Below are positions 1-8,028 of a stretch of DNA of 9,231 nt, one piece after another. Position 1 is the stretch's first letter; every line of letters starts with the position of its first letter. Origin of the DNA: Chitinophagales bacterium. Lineage in GTDB: Bacteria; Bacteroidota; Bacteroidia; Chitinophagales; Chitinophagaceae. The notes beneath the pieces were generated by a model that did no database searches, was not told the DNA's origin, and was given only the letters and a program-made list of their open reading frames with translations. Made by a program: the position numbers and the translations under genes. The stretch is taken from assembly GCA_013297585.1 (NCBI GenBank), contig JAAFHG010000126.1:1-9231 (forward strand). The letters are read 5' to 3'.

Positions 1-351
1 GCAAATAGTGTTACATCAACTAATGATCCTACAGCACACGCAGAAGTAGTAGCTATTCGTAATGCGTGTAACACATTGCAAACATTTCAGTTAGATGGCT
101 GCGATATTTATACCAGTTGCGAGCCCTGCCCTATGTGCTTAGGTGCCATTTATTGGGCAAGACCGGCACGTTTATTTTATGCTAATAGCAAAGAAGATGC
201 AGCAGCAATCCAATTTGATGATAAATTTATTTACGAAGAAATAGCCAAACCAATTACTGAGCGTAAGCTATTTACCAAACAATTATTACGCAGCGAAGCG
301 CTAGAGGCTTTTGTAAAATGGAGTGAAAGTAACTTGAAAACAGATTATTAA
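1..351 (+). CDS. guaD: Guanine deaminase, GuaD type (5' end missing)
   Basis: Hydrolyses guanine to xanthine and ammonia in the cytoplasm, feeding the xanthine dehydrogenase that follows. The frame is open from base 1 and ends at TAA 349-351, so 116 residues are visible. This is the zinc cytidine/deoxycytidylate deaminase fold: the zinc ligand and proton shuttle are in HAE (H13, E15 of the visible part), and PCPMC supplies the other two ligands (C43, C46). Set against my memory of B. subtilis GuaD (156 aa), all landmarks fit a constant offset of 40: N2 matches N42, H13 matches H53, D74 in FDD matches D114, and the last residue Y116 matches the C-terminal Tyr that completes the neighbour's active site in the domain-swapped dimer. 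About 40 N-terminal residues therefore lie upstream of the window. The TTG at 76 is not the start, because the zinc motif lies before it. tRNA adenosine deaminase is the main alternative, but the NDPTAHAE and FDDKFIYEE wording and the purine neighbours favour GuaD. Confidence 0.93.
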   Translation, partial: ANSVTSTNDPTAHAEVVAIRNACNTLQTFQLDGCDIYTSCEPCPMCLGAIYWARPARLFYANSKEDAAAIQFDDKFIYEEIAKPITERKLFTKQLLRSEALEAFVKWSESNLKTDY

Positions 352-353
352 TG
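349..353 (+). promoter_or_regulatory. TAATG stop-start overlap, likely translational coupling
   Basis: The guaD stop TAA (349-351) shares one base with the ATG (351-353) of xanthine dehydrogenase. No Shine-Dalgarno-like purine run precedes the ATG, so reinitiation by ribosomes finishing guaD is a plausible way to start the next protein. The overlap is seen directly; the coupling is inferred. Confidence 0.6.
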
Positions 354-3300
354 ATTCAGTTTATATTAAATAACCAATTGGTTACTGCCAATCAATCTTC
401 AGGTAGCACGGTACTAGATTATGTACGCTACCATAAAAGGTTGACAGGCACAAAAATCGGCTGCCGTGAAGGCGACTGTGGTGCTTGCACCATTTTAGTT
501 GGCGATTTTGATCCCGATAGCTATCGGGAGGCAAAATTGGTGTACCGTTCTATGACTTCTTGCTTAATGCCTTTGGGTAATGCAGCAGGTAAACATATCG
601 TATCTGTAGAAGGTATTAATATGAAAGAATTAAGCCCTGTGCAGCAAACGATGGTTGATACCAACGGTACGCAATGCGGTTTTTGTACCATTGGCTTTGT
701 AATGTCGCTTACAGGTTTTGCCCTTACACAAAAACCTGCCACTTACGATAATGCTATTGCAGCCATTGATGGTAATATTTGCCGTTGTACAGGCTATAAA
801 TCTATAGAACGTGCAGCCAAAGTATTAACTGATAAACTAACCGAAAAGCCCGAAGAACAAAGGTTAGAATGGTTAGTAGCTAATAAGTATATACCTGACT
901 ATTTTCTAAACATTGAAAACCGATTGCAAGATTTAAAAGCAAAAATCTCAAACCCAAAATCTGAACCCGATAGCTATCGGGTCTCAAATCCAAAATTACT
1001 TATTGGTGGCGGTACAGATTTACTAGTTCAAAAAGCGAACACAGTAAAAAAATCGTATATACAAACCTTATTTGATGACCAGCAACTAAAACAAATAGAA
1101 CTAGTAAATGGTGAATGTGTTATTGGCGCAGCAGTTACGGTTACTGCATTTGCCGAATCAAGCTTAATACAAAGTTTCTTCCCAAACCTAACAGAGCACA
1201 TAAAATTGGTTTCTTCTACACCAATTAGAAACATGGCTACGCTTGCTGGCAACTTGGTAAATGCGTCGCCTATTGGTGATATGACGGTGTTTTTACTAGC
1301 ACTTGATAGCAGCATTGTACTTAATAACAATGGCGCAAAAAGAACTTTCAAATTAAAAGACTTTTATAAAGGCTACAAGCAACTAGATAAAACTGCTGAT
1401 GAAATGATTGAACAAATCATTTTTACACCGCCTAGCAAACAAGCATTTTTCAACTTTGAAAAAGTATGTAAACGCAAATACCTTGACATTGCCAGTGTAA
1501 ACAGTGCCTGCTTAATTCAAATTGATGCTAACGGTATCGTCACGCAAGCGCATCTTTCAGCAGGTGGCGTTTTTGCATTTCCAAAGTATTTAACTAATAC
1601 AACTAATTACTTACTAGGCAAAGCTTTAACAGAAGCTACCATTTGCGAAGCGCAAAAAATATTGCAACAAGAAATAGCACCAATAAGTGATGCCAGAGGT
1701 ACAGAAGCCTATAAAAGACTTTTGGCAAACCAATTGTTAACAGCACATTTTTCTAAATTACAAGCACCCATTTCTAATTACCAACCAAGTAAAAACGACC
1801 CAATTAAAAACGCCGAAATAGGCAATGTTGGCGGCTTTGGTAATGTAGATGCAGTTGGGCATGTTACTGGTAAATCTATTTATACCGACGATATACCTGT
1901 GATGGAAGGAACGCTATTTGTTAAAGTGTTTGACTCGCCTGTTGCACATGGTATCATTAAACATTTAGACTACAGCAAAGCAGAAGAATTAGAAGGCATT
2001 GTAAAAATATTTTCTTACAAAGATGTACCGGGTGAAAATCAAATAGGCGGTATTATTCCAGATGAACCTTTATTGGCAGACCATGAAGTACATTTTCAAG
2101 GGCAAGCAATTTTATTGATTGTTGCTGATAATGAAGATGCAGCAGAAGAAGCTTTAAAGCTTATTAAAATAGACATAGAACCATTACCAGTCATTACCAA
2201 TCCACGAGAAGCATTTGCACAAGGCAAGCTATTATGTGGCTCTCGAAAATTTGTGAAAGGCAATATTGATGAGGCTTTCGGCCAATGTAAATATGTGTTT
2301 GAAGGCAAAACAGAATCTGGTGGGCAAGAACATTTATACTTAGAAACGCAAGGCGCTTACGCCTACCCTACTGAACATGATAGTGTAAAAGTATTTTCAT
2401 CTACACAAGGCCCTACGGCTGTGCAACGCACCATATCAAGAGTGCTTGGTGTAGGCATGAATAAAATTGAAGTTGATGTAGCTAGATTAGGTGGTGGCTT
2501 TGGTGGTAAGGAAGACCAAGCATCTGGCTTTGGCGCTATAGCAGCAATGGTGGCATGGGTATTAAAACGTCCTGCAAAATGTATCCCTCACCGCATGGAA
2601 GACATGCGTATGACAGGCAAACGCAACCCTTACAGCAGCGATTATAAAATAGCTTTTGATGCTGATTATAACATACTAGCGTACCAAGCAACATTTTATC
2701 AAAATGGTGGTGCAGCGGCAGATTTATCGCCTGCTATTATGGAAAGAACCTTATTTCATGCTACCAATACTTACAACGTACCTAATGTGTTTGTAACAGC
2801 ACATGCTTGCAGAACCAATCTGCCGCCAAACACGGCTTTTCGTGGCTTTGGTGGGCCACAAGGCATGTTTGTAATTGAGTGTGCACTAGACCATGCAGCT
2901 AAAAGTTTAGGCATTGATAAAACCATTTTACAACGCAAGAATTTATTAGATAACGGCTACGAGTTTTCTTATGGACAAATTGTAGCCGATAGTGAAGCCA
3001 AACATTGCTGGGATGAATTGGCCAAACAATACAATTTAACAGCTATTCAAAAGAATATAGCAGACTTTAATGCTACACACAAAGATCACAAAAAAGGCTT
3101 ATCCATGATGCCTATTTGTTTTGGCATTTCATTTACCAATACCATGATGAACCAAGCAAGAGCTTTGGTACATGTGTATTCTGATGGCAGTGTGGGTGTA
3201 AGTACTGGCGCTGTAGAAATGGGGCAATCGGTTAATACCAAAATGATTCAAACGGCGGCTTATTGTTTAGGTATCAATGCTAATAATATCAAGCTTGAAA

Positions 3301-4094
3301 CGACCAATACCACAAGAGTAGCTAACACCTCGCCTTCTGCAGCAAGTGCCACGGCTGACTTAAATGGCAAAGCTGTTTTAGATGCTTGTAATCAAATAAA
3401 AGAACGCCTAATAGCATTTATAAAAGAGCTAAAAGCGCTTAACAGTGATAGCATCATTAGCATAAAAAACAACTTAGTTTATGTAAATAATGAAGCTACT
3501 GATATTGCTTGGCAGCAATTGATACAGCAAGCATTTATGAAGCGTATAAACCTTAGCGCTAAAGGGCATTACGCTACACCAATTATCAACTTTGATAAAA
3601 CCAAAGAAAAAGGTCATCCATTTGCTTACCATGTGTATGGCACAGCCATGACTATTACTACTGTTGATTGCCTTCGAGGCACGTACGACATTGACACCGT
3701 AAATGTGATGCATGACTTTGGTACAAGCATTAATCGTAGTGTAGATTTAGGGCAGGTTGAAGGTGGTATTGTACAAGGTATTGGCTGGATGACCATGGAA
3801 GAAGTAGTGTATAACAGTAATGGCAAATTATTGTCAAATGCGCTATCTACCTACAAAATACCAGACATTTATTCTGTGCCAAAAGCTCTAAATGTACATT
3901 TTTTAAATACCGATGGTACTGATATGGCTATCTTAAAATCGAAAGCTGTAGGCGAGCCACCATTGATGTATGGTATTGGTGCTTACTTCGCTATACGCAA
4001 TGCGGTATTGGCTTTTAACGCAGATGCTGCTATTAGTTACGAAGCACCCATTACACCAGAAAAAGTTTTGATGGCATTATATAATAACAAATAA
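351..4094 (+). CDS. xdh: Xanthine dehydrogenase, single-chain (2Fe-2S / FAD / molybdopterin)
   Basis: Oxidises hypoxanthine/xanthine to urate in the cytoplasm. The 1247 residues hold all three modules that many bacteria split into XdhA and XdhB. Residues 1-155 carry two 2Fe-2S centres: C38, C43, C46, C71, then C109, C112, C144, C146. The FAD domain is about 212-480, with LLIGGGTDLL at 216-225 and TPIRNMATLAGN from 290. The molybdopterin domain starts near DAVGHVTGKSIYTDD (500-514). Residues matching the bovine active site are present: Q659 (QEH), E721 (GGGFGGKE), R831 (FRGFGG), Q959 (EMGQ) and the catalytic base E1202 (GEPP). The E721/R831 pair supports xanthine rather than aldehyde oxidase specificity. 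It is somewhat shorter than the animal enzyme (about 1330 aa). Two copies of a palindromic repeat lie inside it, coding PDSYR at residues 55-59 and 206-210. The start is fixed by the overlap with guaD. Whether NAD+ or another acceptor is used cannot be read here, and no XdhC partner is in view. Confidence 0.95.
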   Translation: MIQFILNNQLVTANQSSGSTVLDYVRYHKRLTGTKIGCREGDCGACTILVGDFDPDSYREAKLVYRSMTSCLMPLGNAAGKHIVSVEGINMKELSPVQQTMVDTNGTQCGFCTIGFVMSLTGFALTQKPATYDNAIAAIDGNICRCTGYKSIERAAKVLTDKLTEKPEEQRLEWLVANKYIPDYFLNIENRLQDLKAKISNPKSEPDSYRVSNPKLLIGGGTDLLVQKANTVKKSYIQTLFDDQQLKQIELVNGECVIGAAVTVTAFAESSLIQSFFPNLTEHIKLVSSTPIRNMATLAGNLVNASPIGDMTVFLLALDSSIVLNNNGAKRTFKLKDFYKGYKQLDKTADEMIEQIIFTPPSKQAFFNFEKVCKRKYLDIASVNSACLIQIDANGIVTQAHLSAGGVFAFPKYLTNTTNYLLGKALTEATICEAQKILQQEIAPISDARGTEAYKRLLANQLLTAHFSKLQAPISNYQPSKNDPIKNAEIGNVGGFGNVDAVGHVTGKSIYTDDIPVMEGTLFVKVFDSPVAHGIIKHLDYSKAEELEGIVKIFSYKDVPGENQIGGIIPDEPLLADHEVHFQGQAILLIVADNEDAAEEALKLIKIDIEPLPVITNPREAFAQGKLLCGSRKFVKGNIDEAFGQCKYVFEGKTESGGQEHLYLETQGAYAYPTEHDSVKVFSSTQGPTAVQRTISRVLGVGMNKIEVDVARLGGGFGGKEDQASGFGAIAAMVAWVLKRPAKCIPHRMEDMRMTGKRNPYSSDYKIAFDADYNILAYQATFYQNGGAAADLSPAIMERTLFHATNTYNVPNVFVTAHACRTNLPPNTAFRGFGGPQGMFVIECALDHAAKSLGIDKTILQRKNLLDNGYEFSYGQIVADSEAKHCWDELAKQYNLTAIQKNIADFNATHKDHKKGLSMMPICFGISFTNTMMNQARALVHVYSDGSVGVSTGAVEMGQSVNTKMIQTAAYCLGINANNIKLETTNTTRVANTSPSAASATADLNGKAVLDACNQIKERLIAFIKELKALNSDSIISIKNNLVYVNNEATDIAWQQLIQQAFMKRINLSAKGHYATPIINFDKTKEKGHPFAYHVYGTAMTITTVDCLRGTYDIDTVNVMHDFGTSINRSVDLGQVEGGIVQGIGWMTMEEVVYNSNGKLLSNALSTYKIPDIYSVPKALNVHFLNTDGTDMAILKSKAVGEPPLMYGIGAYFAIRNAVLAFNADAAISYEAPITPEKVLMALYNNK
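505..537. repeat. Palindromic repeat copy 1, inside xdh Fe-S domain
   Basis: The core CCCGATAGCTATCGGG is at 513-528; with the flanking T and A the perfect palindrome is 18 bp (512-529). Outside it ATTTTG (505-510) and CAAAAT (532-537) are also complementary, so the transcript could form a longer bulged hairpin. The core is read as PDSYR (xdh residues 55-59), between the first three cysteines and C71 of the N-terminal Fe-S domain. There is no U-tract, so it does not look like a terminator. Confidence 0.8.
946..996. repeat. Palindromic repeat copy 2 with flanking 15-bp direct repeats
   Basis: The core CCCGATAGCTATCGGG is at 966-981, flanked by A and T to give an 18-bp palindrome. It sits between TCTCAAACCCAAAAT (946-960) and TCTCAAATCCAAAAT (982-996), which match at 14 of 15 positions. 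The direct-repeat offset is 36 bp, or 12 codons, so the xdh frame is kept. The protein reads SNPK - SEPDSYRV - SNPK in the linker between the Fe-S and FAD domains. The layout resembles an insertion with a target duplication, or a local duplication. Confidence 0.8.
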
Positions 4095-4097
4095 TTC

Positions 4098-5441
4098 ATG
4101 AGCAAGTCTAAAGCAATATATAGCAACCGATGCTGGCTAGAAGGTAAACTGCAACCTGCTACGGTAACATTTGCCGAAGGCGTAATTACCAATATTTTAC
4201 CTTATAAAACCAACGATGCAGAAGATGTAGGCGATGCCATAATAATGCCTGGCGCAATAGATGCACATGTACACATAAACGAGCCTGGCCGCACCGAATG
4301 GGAAGGTTTTGACACAGCCACACAAGCTGCTGCTGCTGGCGGCATTACTACTATTGTGGACATGCCTTTAAACGCTAGCCCCGTTACCACAACACTTGCT
4401 GCCATGCAAGAAAAATTGGCCGCTGCAACCAATAAATTACATGTAAATGTGGGTTTGTATGGTGGTTTAATACCTAACAACATTAAAGACCTTGAAGACC
4501 TGATTAAAGCGGGTGTGCTTGGTATTAAATGCTTCTTAGTACATTCAGGCATTGATGAGTTTCCAAATGTTGGTGCTGTAGAAATGGAACAAGCGTTGCC
4601 GATTTTGGCTAAGTACAACATCCCATTATTGGCGCATTGCGAAATTGATGAAACCAAGGCTAATAGCGACTTAGCAAGCAATCCTACAAACTACCAAAGT
4701 TACCTAGCTAGCAGACCAAAAGCATGGGAAAATGAAGCGGTTGATTTAATGATTGACCTTTGCAGCAAATACAAAACGCCAGTACATATTGTGCACGTTT
4801 CATCAGCAGAAGCTTTGCCAGCTATTGCAAAAGCGAAAGCCAATGGCTTGCCATTAACAGCAGAAACCTGCCCACATTATTTACTATTTGAGGCAGAAAC
4901 AATACCTGATGCAAATACATTATACAAATGTGCACCACCTATTCGTGAGAAAGCCAATAATGATTTATTGAAAAAAGCGTTAACAGATGGCACACTTAAT
5001 TTTATAGCTACCGACCACTCGCCTGCCCCACCTGCTATTAAAGAAATTGAAAGTGGCAATTATGCGAAAGCCTGGGGCGGTATTGCAGGTTTACAGTTCT
5101 TGTTATCGGGCAGTTGGACGAGTTTAAAAGACAGCATGTCGATAGAAAAATTCATTCCATTATTAACCGAACATCCTGCTACATTTTTAAACATCAATCA
5201 TAGAAAAGGAAGTATTAAAATTGGTTATGACGCAGATTTAGTAATATGGCAGCCCGATGAATCATTTTTCGTTACAACTGAATCTATTTTTCATAAACAC
5301 CAGCTAAGTCCTTATTGCAATAAAACATTGTTTGGTAAAATCAGCCAAACCATTGTAAATGGCAAAACGGCTTTTAAAGATGAGAAAATTGTAGAAAAAA
5401 ATGCTGGCACTATCGTTTATTCAGTAAGCAACAATCAATAA
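4098..5441 (+). CDS. allB: Allantoinase
   Basis: Opens the hydantoin ring of (S)-allantoin to give allantoate. The 447 residues are close to the roughly 453 of E. coli AllB. This is an amidohydrolase-fold enzyme with a binuclear metal centre. Visible ligands are H57 and H59 (DAHVHINEPGRTEWEGF), K144 in GIKCF (expected to be carboxylated and bridging), H180 in LLAHCE, H233 in VHVSSAEA and D306 in ATDHSP. DMPLN (88-92) and TAETCPHYL (254-262) are further family signatures. NEPGRTEWEGF and the product's use by the next gene separate it from dihydroorotase and dihydropyrimidinase, its close relatives. The ATG lies 3 bp after the xdh stop. No Shine-Dalgarno sequence precedes it, so coupling to xdh translation is likely. 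No truncation or missing catalytic residue was seen. Confidence 0.95.
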   Translation: MSKSKAIYSNRCWLEGKLQPATVTFAEGVITNILPYKTNDAEDVGDAIIMPGAIDAHVHINEPGRTEWEGFDTATQAAAAGGITTIVDMPLNASPVTTTLAAMQEKLAAATNKLHVNVGLYGGLIPNNIKDLEDLIKAGVLGIKCFLVHSGIDEFPNVGAVEMEQALPILAKYNIPLLAHCEIDETKANSDLASNPTNYQSYLASRPKAWENEAVDLMIDLCSKYKTPVHIVHVSSAEALPAIAKAKANGLPLTAETCPHYLLFEAETIPDANTLYKCAPPIREKANNDLLKKALTDGTLNFIATDHSPAPPAIKEIESGNYAKAWGGIAGLQFLLSGSWTSLKDSMSIEKFIPLLTEHPATFLNINHRKGSIKIGYDADLVIWQPDESFFVTTESIFHKHQLSPYCNKTLFGKISQTIVNGKTAFKDEKIVEKNAGTIVYSVSNNQ

Positions 5442-5487
5442 TTTTTACAATTATTTACATTCATTCAAATCAACTTAATTAACATAC

Positions 5488-6510
5488 ATGGCTCATTTTA
5501 CAGTAAAAGAAATCATCAAAACAGCACCAGCATTTACACAGCTTACAGACTTAGCTGCCGAAAGATTAGGTGGTAAAGTATTGTATGCAACAGACGATTT
5601 TTTTGCAGAAAAAGAGAATTTGATAAAAAAAGGACGCAGTATTTTTATTACCGATAAATATACCGACCGTGGCAAGTGGATGGATGGGTGGGAAAGTCGA
5701 CGTAAACGCACACTTGGCCACGACTGGGCAGTAATACAACTAGCAACACCAGGTAAAATTGTAGGCTTTGATATAGATACCAATTTCTTTTTGGGCAATC
5801 ATCCACCACATGCATCTATTGAGGCTGTGTATTTAACTGATGCTTCTGAAACTACCGATTGGGAAACAGTAGCATGGCAAGAAATTTTACCGAAATCGCA
5901 CTTAGATGCAGGCAGCCAAAACTTTTATGAAAGCACTAGCGGCAGCTTATTTACCCATATTCGCTTGCACATTTACCCAGATGGTGGTGTGGCAAGGCTT
6001 AGGGTGTATGGCGAAGTATTTAAAAATTGGGATGCTGTTGGCGCCGATGAAACAATTGACTTGGCAGCAGCTATTAATGGCGGTAAAGCACTTGCTTGCA
6101 ACGATATGTTTTTTAGTGCCATGGGTAATTTAATAATGCCAAACCGTGGTGAAAATATGGGTGATGGTTGGGAAACAAAACGCAATCGTACACCTAACAA
6201 TAGAGATTGGATGATTTTAAAACTAGGTACAAAAGGCACTATTGATAGAATTGTGGTAGACACTTGTCACTTCAAAGGCAACTACCCTGATACTTGTTCT
6301 ATAGAAGCGGTTTTAAGTGATAGCGACGAAGCGGTGATTAATGATGCTGTTGAGTGGACAACCATTTTACCAAAGCAAAAGCTACAAGCTGATTTTATTC
6401 ATGAATATGTGGCTGAAATAAGCAGTAGTGCTGTGTTTTCGCATGTGCGCTTAAATATTTTTCCAGATGGTGGCGTAAGTAGATTACGCTTGTTTGGCAA
6501 GAAATTCTAG
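5488..6510 (+). CDS. alc: Allantoicase (allantoate amidinohydrolase)
   Basis: Cleaves allantoate to (S)-ureidoglycolate and urea. The 340 residues form the family's two tandem jelly-roll repeats, which line up well with each other. Repeat 1 (about 25-177) has DGWESRRKR at 66-74, a DWAVIQL strand and YPDGGVARLRVYG at 163-175. Repeat 2 (about 195-340) has DGWETKRNR at 226-234, DWMILKL and FPDGGVSRLRLFG at 325-337. NHPPHASIEAV and NYPDTCSIEAV are equivalent segments in the two halves. The gene starts 46 bp after allantoinase. That gap is A/T-rich with no obvious promoter or terminator, so the gene is probably in the same transcript. The ATG at 5488 is the first in the frame after the preceding gene and gives a normal N-terminus. 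Because this route releases urea rather than ammonia, a ureidoglycolate lyase should be needed next; none is complete in this window. Confidence 0.96.
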   Translation: MAHFTVKEIIKTAPAFTQLTDLAAERLGGKVLYATDDFFAEKENLIKKGRSIFITDKYTDRGKWMDGWESRRKRTLGHDWAVIQLATPGKIVGFDIDTNFFLGNHPPHASIEAVYLTDASETTDWETVAWQEILPKSHLDAGSQNFYESTSGSLFTHIRLHIYPDGGVARLRVYGEVFKNWDAVGADETIDLAAAINGGKALACNDMFFSAMGNLIMPNRGENMGDGWETKRNRTPNNRDWMILKLGTKGTIDRIVVDTCHFKGNYPDTCSIEAVLSDSDEAVINDAVEWTTILPKQKLQADFIHEYVAEISSSAVFSHVRLNIFPDGGVSRLRLFGKKF

Positions 6511-6580
6511 CTCGCAGTTAACGCAGATTTACTCAGACAAATAGAATAAACATCTGTGCATATCAGCGCAATCTGCGAGA
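6511..6580. repeat. Intergenic imperfect inverted repeat (CTCGCAG...CTGCGAG)
   Basis: This unit begins at the first base after the allantoicase stop. CTCGCAG (6511-6517) is exactly complementary to CTGCGAG (6573-6579), and CGCAGATT (6522-6529) also matches AATCTGCG (6570-6577). Aligning the arms 6511-6538 and 6552-6579 gives roughly 20 paired positions in 28 around a loop near 6539-6551. The wording resembles CGCAGATT/AATCTGCG intergenic repeats I recall from several phyla; that is memory, not a search. Transcribed, it could form a long imperfect hairpin that acts as an RNA end, an mRNA-stability element or an attenuator between alc and puuD. No T-run follows, so it is not a classical terminator. 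Confidence 0.65.
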
Positions 6581-6601
6581 CACTCAAATTAACCAAAGCT
6601 T

Positions 6602-8020
6602 ATGTTGAATTATATTTTACTTGTTGTATTAATAGCTATTCTGGTGATGCTTGTGCGCATGACCTACTATTTGCACAATATTCACGAGCAAGTGCATGAT
6701 GATGCTATAGCAGATACGCCACCTATTGAAGAAGGCAAAGCAAAGATTTCATTAACGCAATCTTTTGTGTACACGGCTTTGCTATTAACCATTGCAGGCA
6801 TTATAGCAACTGTGTATTTAATAGTAAAAGGCACAGTATACGAAGGGCATTTAATGGAATGGCTAAATATTGCTGTAAGGCTTATGCACATTACGTTTGG
6901 CATTGCTTGGATTGGCGCTTCATTTTATTTTGTGTGGCTTGAAAATGCATTAAACCGTACCAAAAATGTAAGAGAAGAATTAGCTGGTAATTTATGGGCA
7001 GTGCATGGTGGCGGCTTTTATTATTTAGAAAAATATAAAGTAGCCCCAAAAGAAATACCGAAGAATTTACATTGGTTTAAGTACGAGGCTTATTTCACAT
7101 GGCTATCGGGTTTTTGCCTATTGTTTGTGGTGTATTACTTTAATGCAAAAGCCATGCTGATAGACAAGAATGTGCTAGAGATGTCGCCACTTGCAGCTAT
7201 GAGTATTGGTGTAGGTTCTTTTATTCTTGGCTGGGTTATTTATGTTGCGCTTTGCAAAACACCTTTGGTAAAAAAAGGTATTTGGTTTGCCACGATTGGC
7301 TTTTTAATAGCCGTTGCTTTTGCTTATGGCTATTGCCATGTATTTAGCAGCCGTGGTGCCTATATTCATGTGGGTGCATTGCTTGGAACTATAATGGCTG
7401 GCAATGTATTTTTTGTAATCATCCCCGCACAAAAAGCCATGGTACATGCAGCCAAAAAAGGGAAGTGGTTGAATCCAGAATTGGGCAAAAATGCGGGTTT
7501 ACGATCGTTGCACAATAACTATTTTACCTTGCCTGTATTGTTTGTAATGATAAGCAATCACTTTCCAAGTACGTTTGGCAATGACCAACCTTGGTTGGTT
7601 TTAGCCATTATTTCGCTTGGCACAGCTGGTGTAAAACACTATTTAAACCTAAAAGAAAGAGGTCAATTGACCTATTGGGTAATGCCAATTTCGGTGTTAA
7701 TTTTACTAGCAGCAGCTTATGTAACCGCACCTGCAAAACCGGGTGAATGTGCCAAAGAAGTAAGCTTTGCAGAAGTAAATGCAATCGTACAAAAACGTTG
7801 TATCACTTGCCATTCATCTAAACCAACTGATGATGTGTATACAAATGCACCAAACGGCGTAATGTATGATACACCAGAGCAAATATTTAAGTTGAGAGAA
7901 AAGATTATGCAGCGTGTGGTAATTACTAAAACGATGCCTCAAAATAACAAGACAGGTATTACAGAAAAAGAAAGAGATTTGATAAGGTGTTGGATTGAAC
8001 AAGGGGCTTCTTTGAAGTGA
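6602..8020 (+). CDS. puuD: Membrane urate oxidase (urate hydroxylase) with cytochrome c domain, PuuD type
   Basis: Oxidises urate to 5-hydroxyisourate. In this family electrons are thought to leave through a fused cytochrome c to a terminal oxidase, instead of H2O2 forming as with soluble uricase. The 472 residues hold an integral-membrane part (DUF989/urate-oxidase N domain) with hydrophobic segments near 2-20, 54-76, 88-112, 163-182, 197-217, 227-246, 254-276, 306-320, 329-345 and 357-376. Family-like signatures are NIAVRLMHITFGIAWIGASF (89-108) and HNNYFTLPVLFVMISNHFP (304-322). The C-terminal domain (about 380-472) has heme motif CITCH (C400, C403, H404), with M445 in TMPQNN as likely axial ligand; it must face the periplasm. 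The ATG at 6602 opens with a hydrophobic anchor. It lies 91 bp after allantoicase, across an inverted repeat. No soluble uricase or FAD-dependent HpxO is present, so this is the only urate-oxidising gene in view. Confidence 0.92.
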   Translation: MLNYILLVVLIAILVMLVRMTYYLHNIHEQVHDDAIADTPPIEEGKAKISLTQSFVYTALLLTIAGIIATVYLIVKGTVYEGHLMEWLNIAVRLMHITFGIAWIGASFYFVWLENALNRTKNVREELAGNLWAVHGGGFYYLEKYKVAPKEIPKNLHWFKYEAYFTWLSGFCLLFVVYYFNAKAMLIDKNVLEMSPLAAMSIGVGSFILGWVIYVALCKTPLVKKGIWFATIGFLIAVAFAYGYCHVFSSRGAYIHVGALLGTIMAGNVFFVIIPAQKAMVHAAKKGKWLNPELGKNAGLRSLHNNYFTLPVLFVMISNHFPSTFGNDQPWLVLAIISLGTAGVKHYLNLKERGQLTYWVMPISVLILLAAAYVTAPAKPGECAKEVSFAEVNAIVQKRCITCHSSKPTDDVYTNAPNGVMYDTPEQIFKLREKIMQRVVITKTMPQNNKTGITEKERDLIRCWIEQGASLK

Positions 8021-8028
8021 TGACACGT

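Noticed and set aside
513..528. Palindrome as a rho-independent terminator within xdh
   Set aside because: No U-tract follows in any of the three copies, and two lie in mid-gene, where termination would abolish the enzyme.
4202..4681. 159-codon open frame on the minus strand inside allantoinase
   Set aside because: It lies antisense to a well-supported gene, with low-complexity Ala/Ser/Val-rich translation and no recognisable motif; explained by codon bias of the + strand gene.
5442..5487. Possible promoter between allantoinase and allantoicase
   Set aside because: A/T-rich but no TAnnTTTG-type box seen; the short spacing fits a shared transcript.
5906..6133. 75-codon frame within allantoicase in another frame, with hydrophobic residues
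   Set aside because: Completely contained in allantoicase, which has clear repeats across this stretch; no sign of independent coding.
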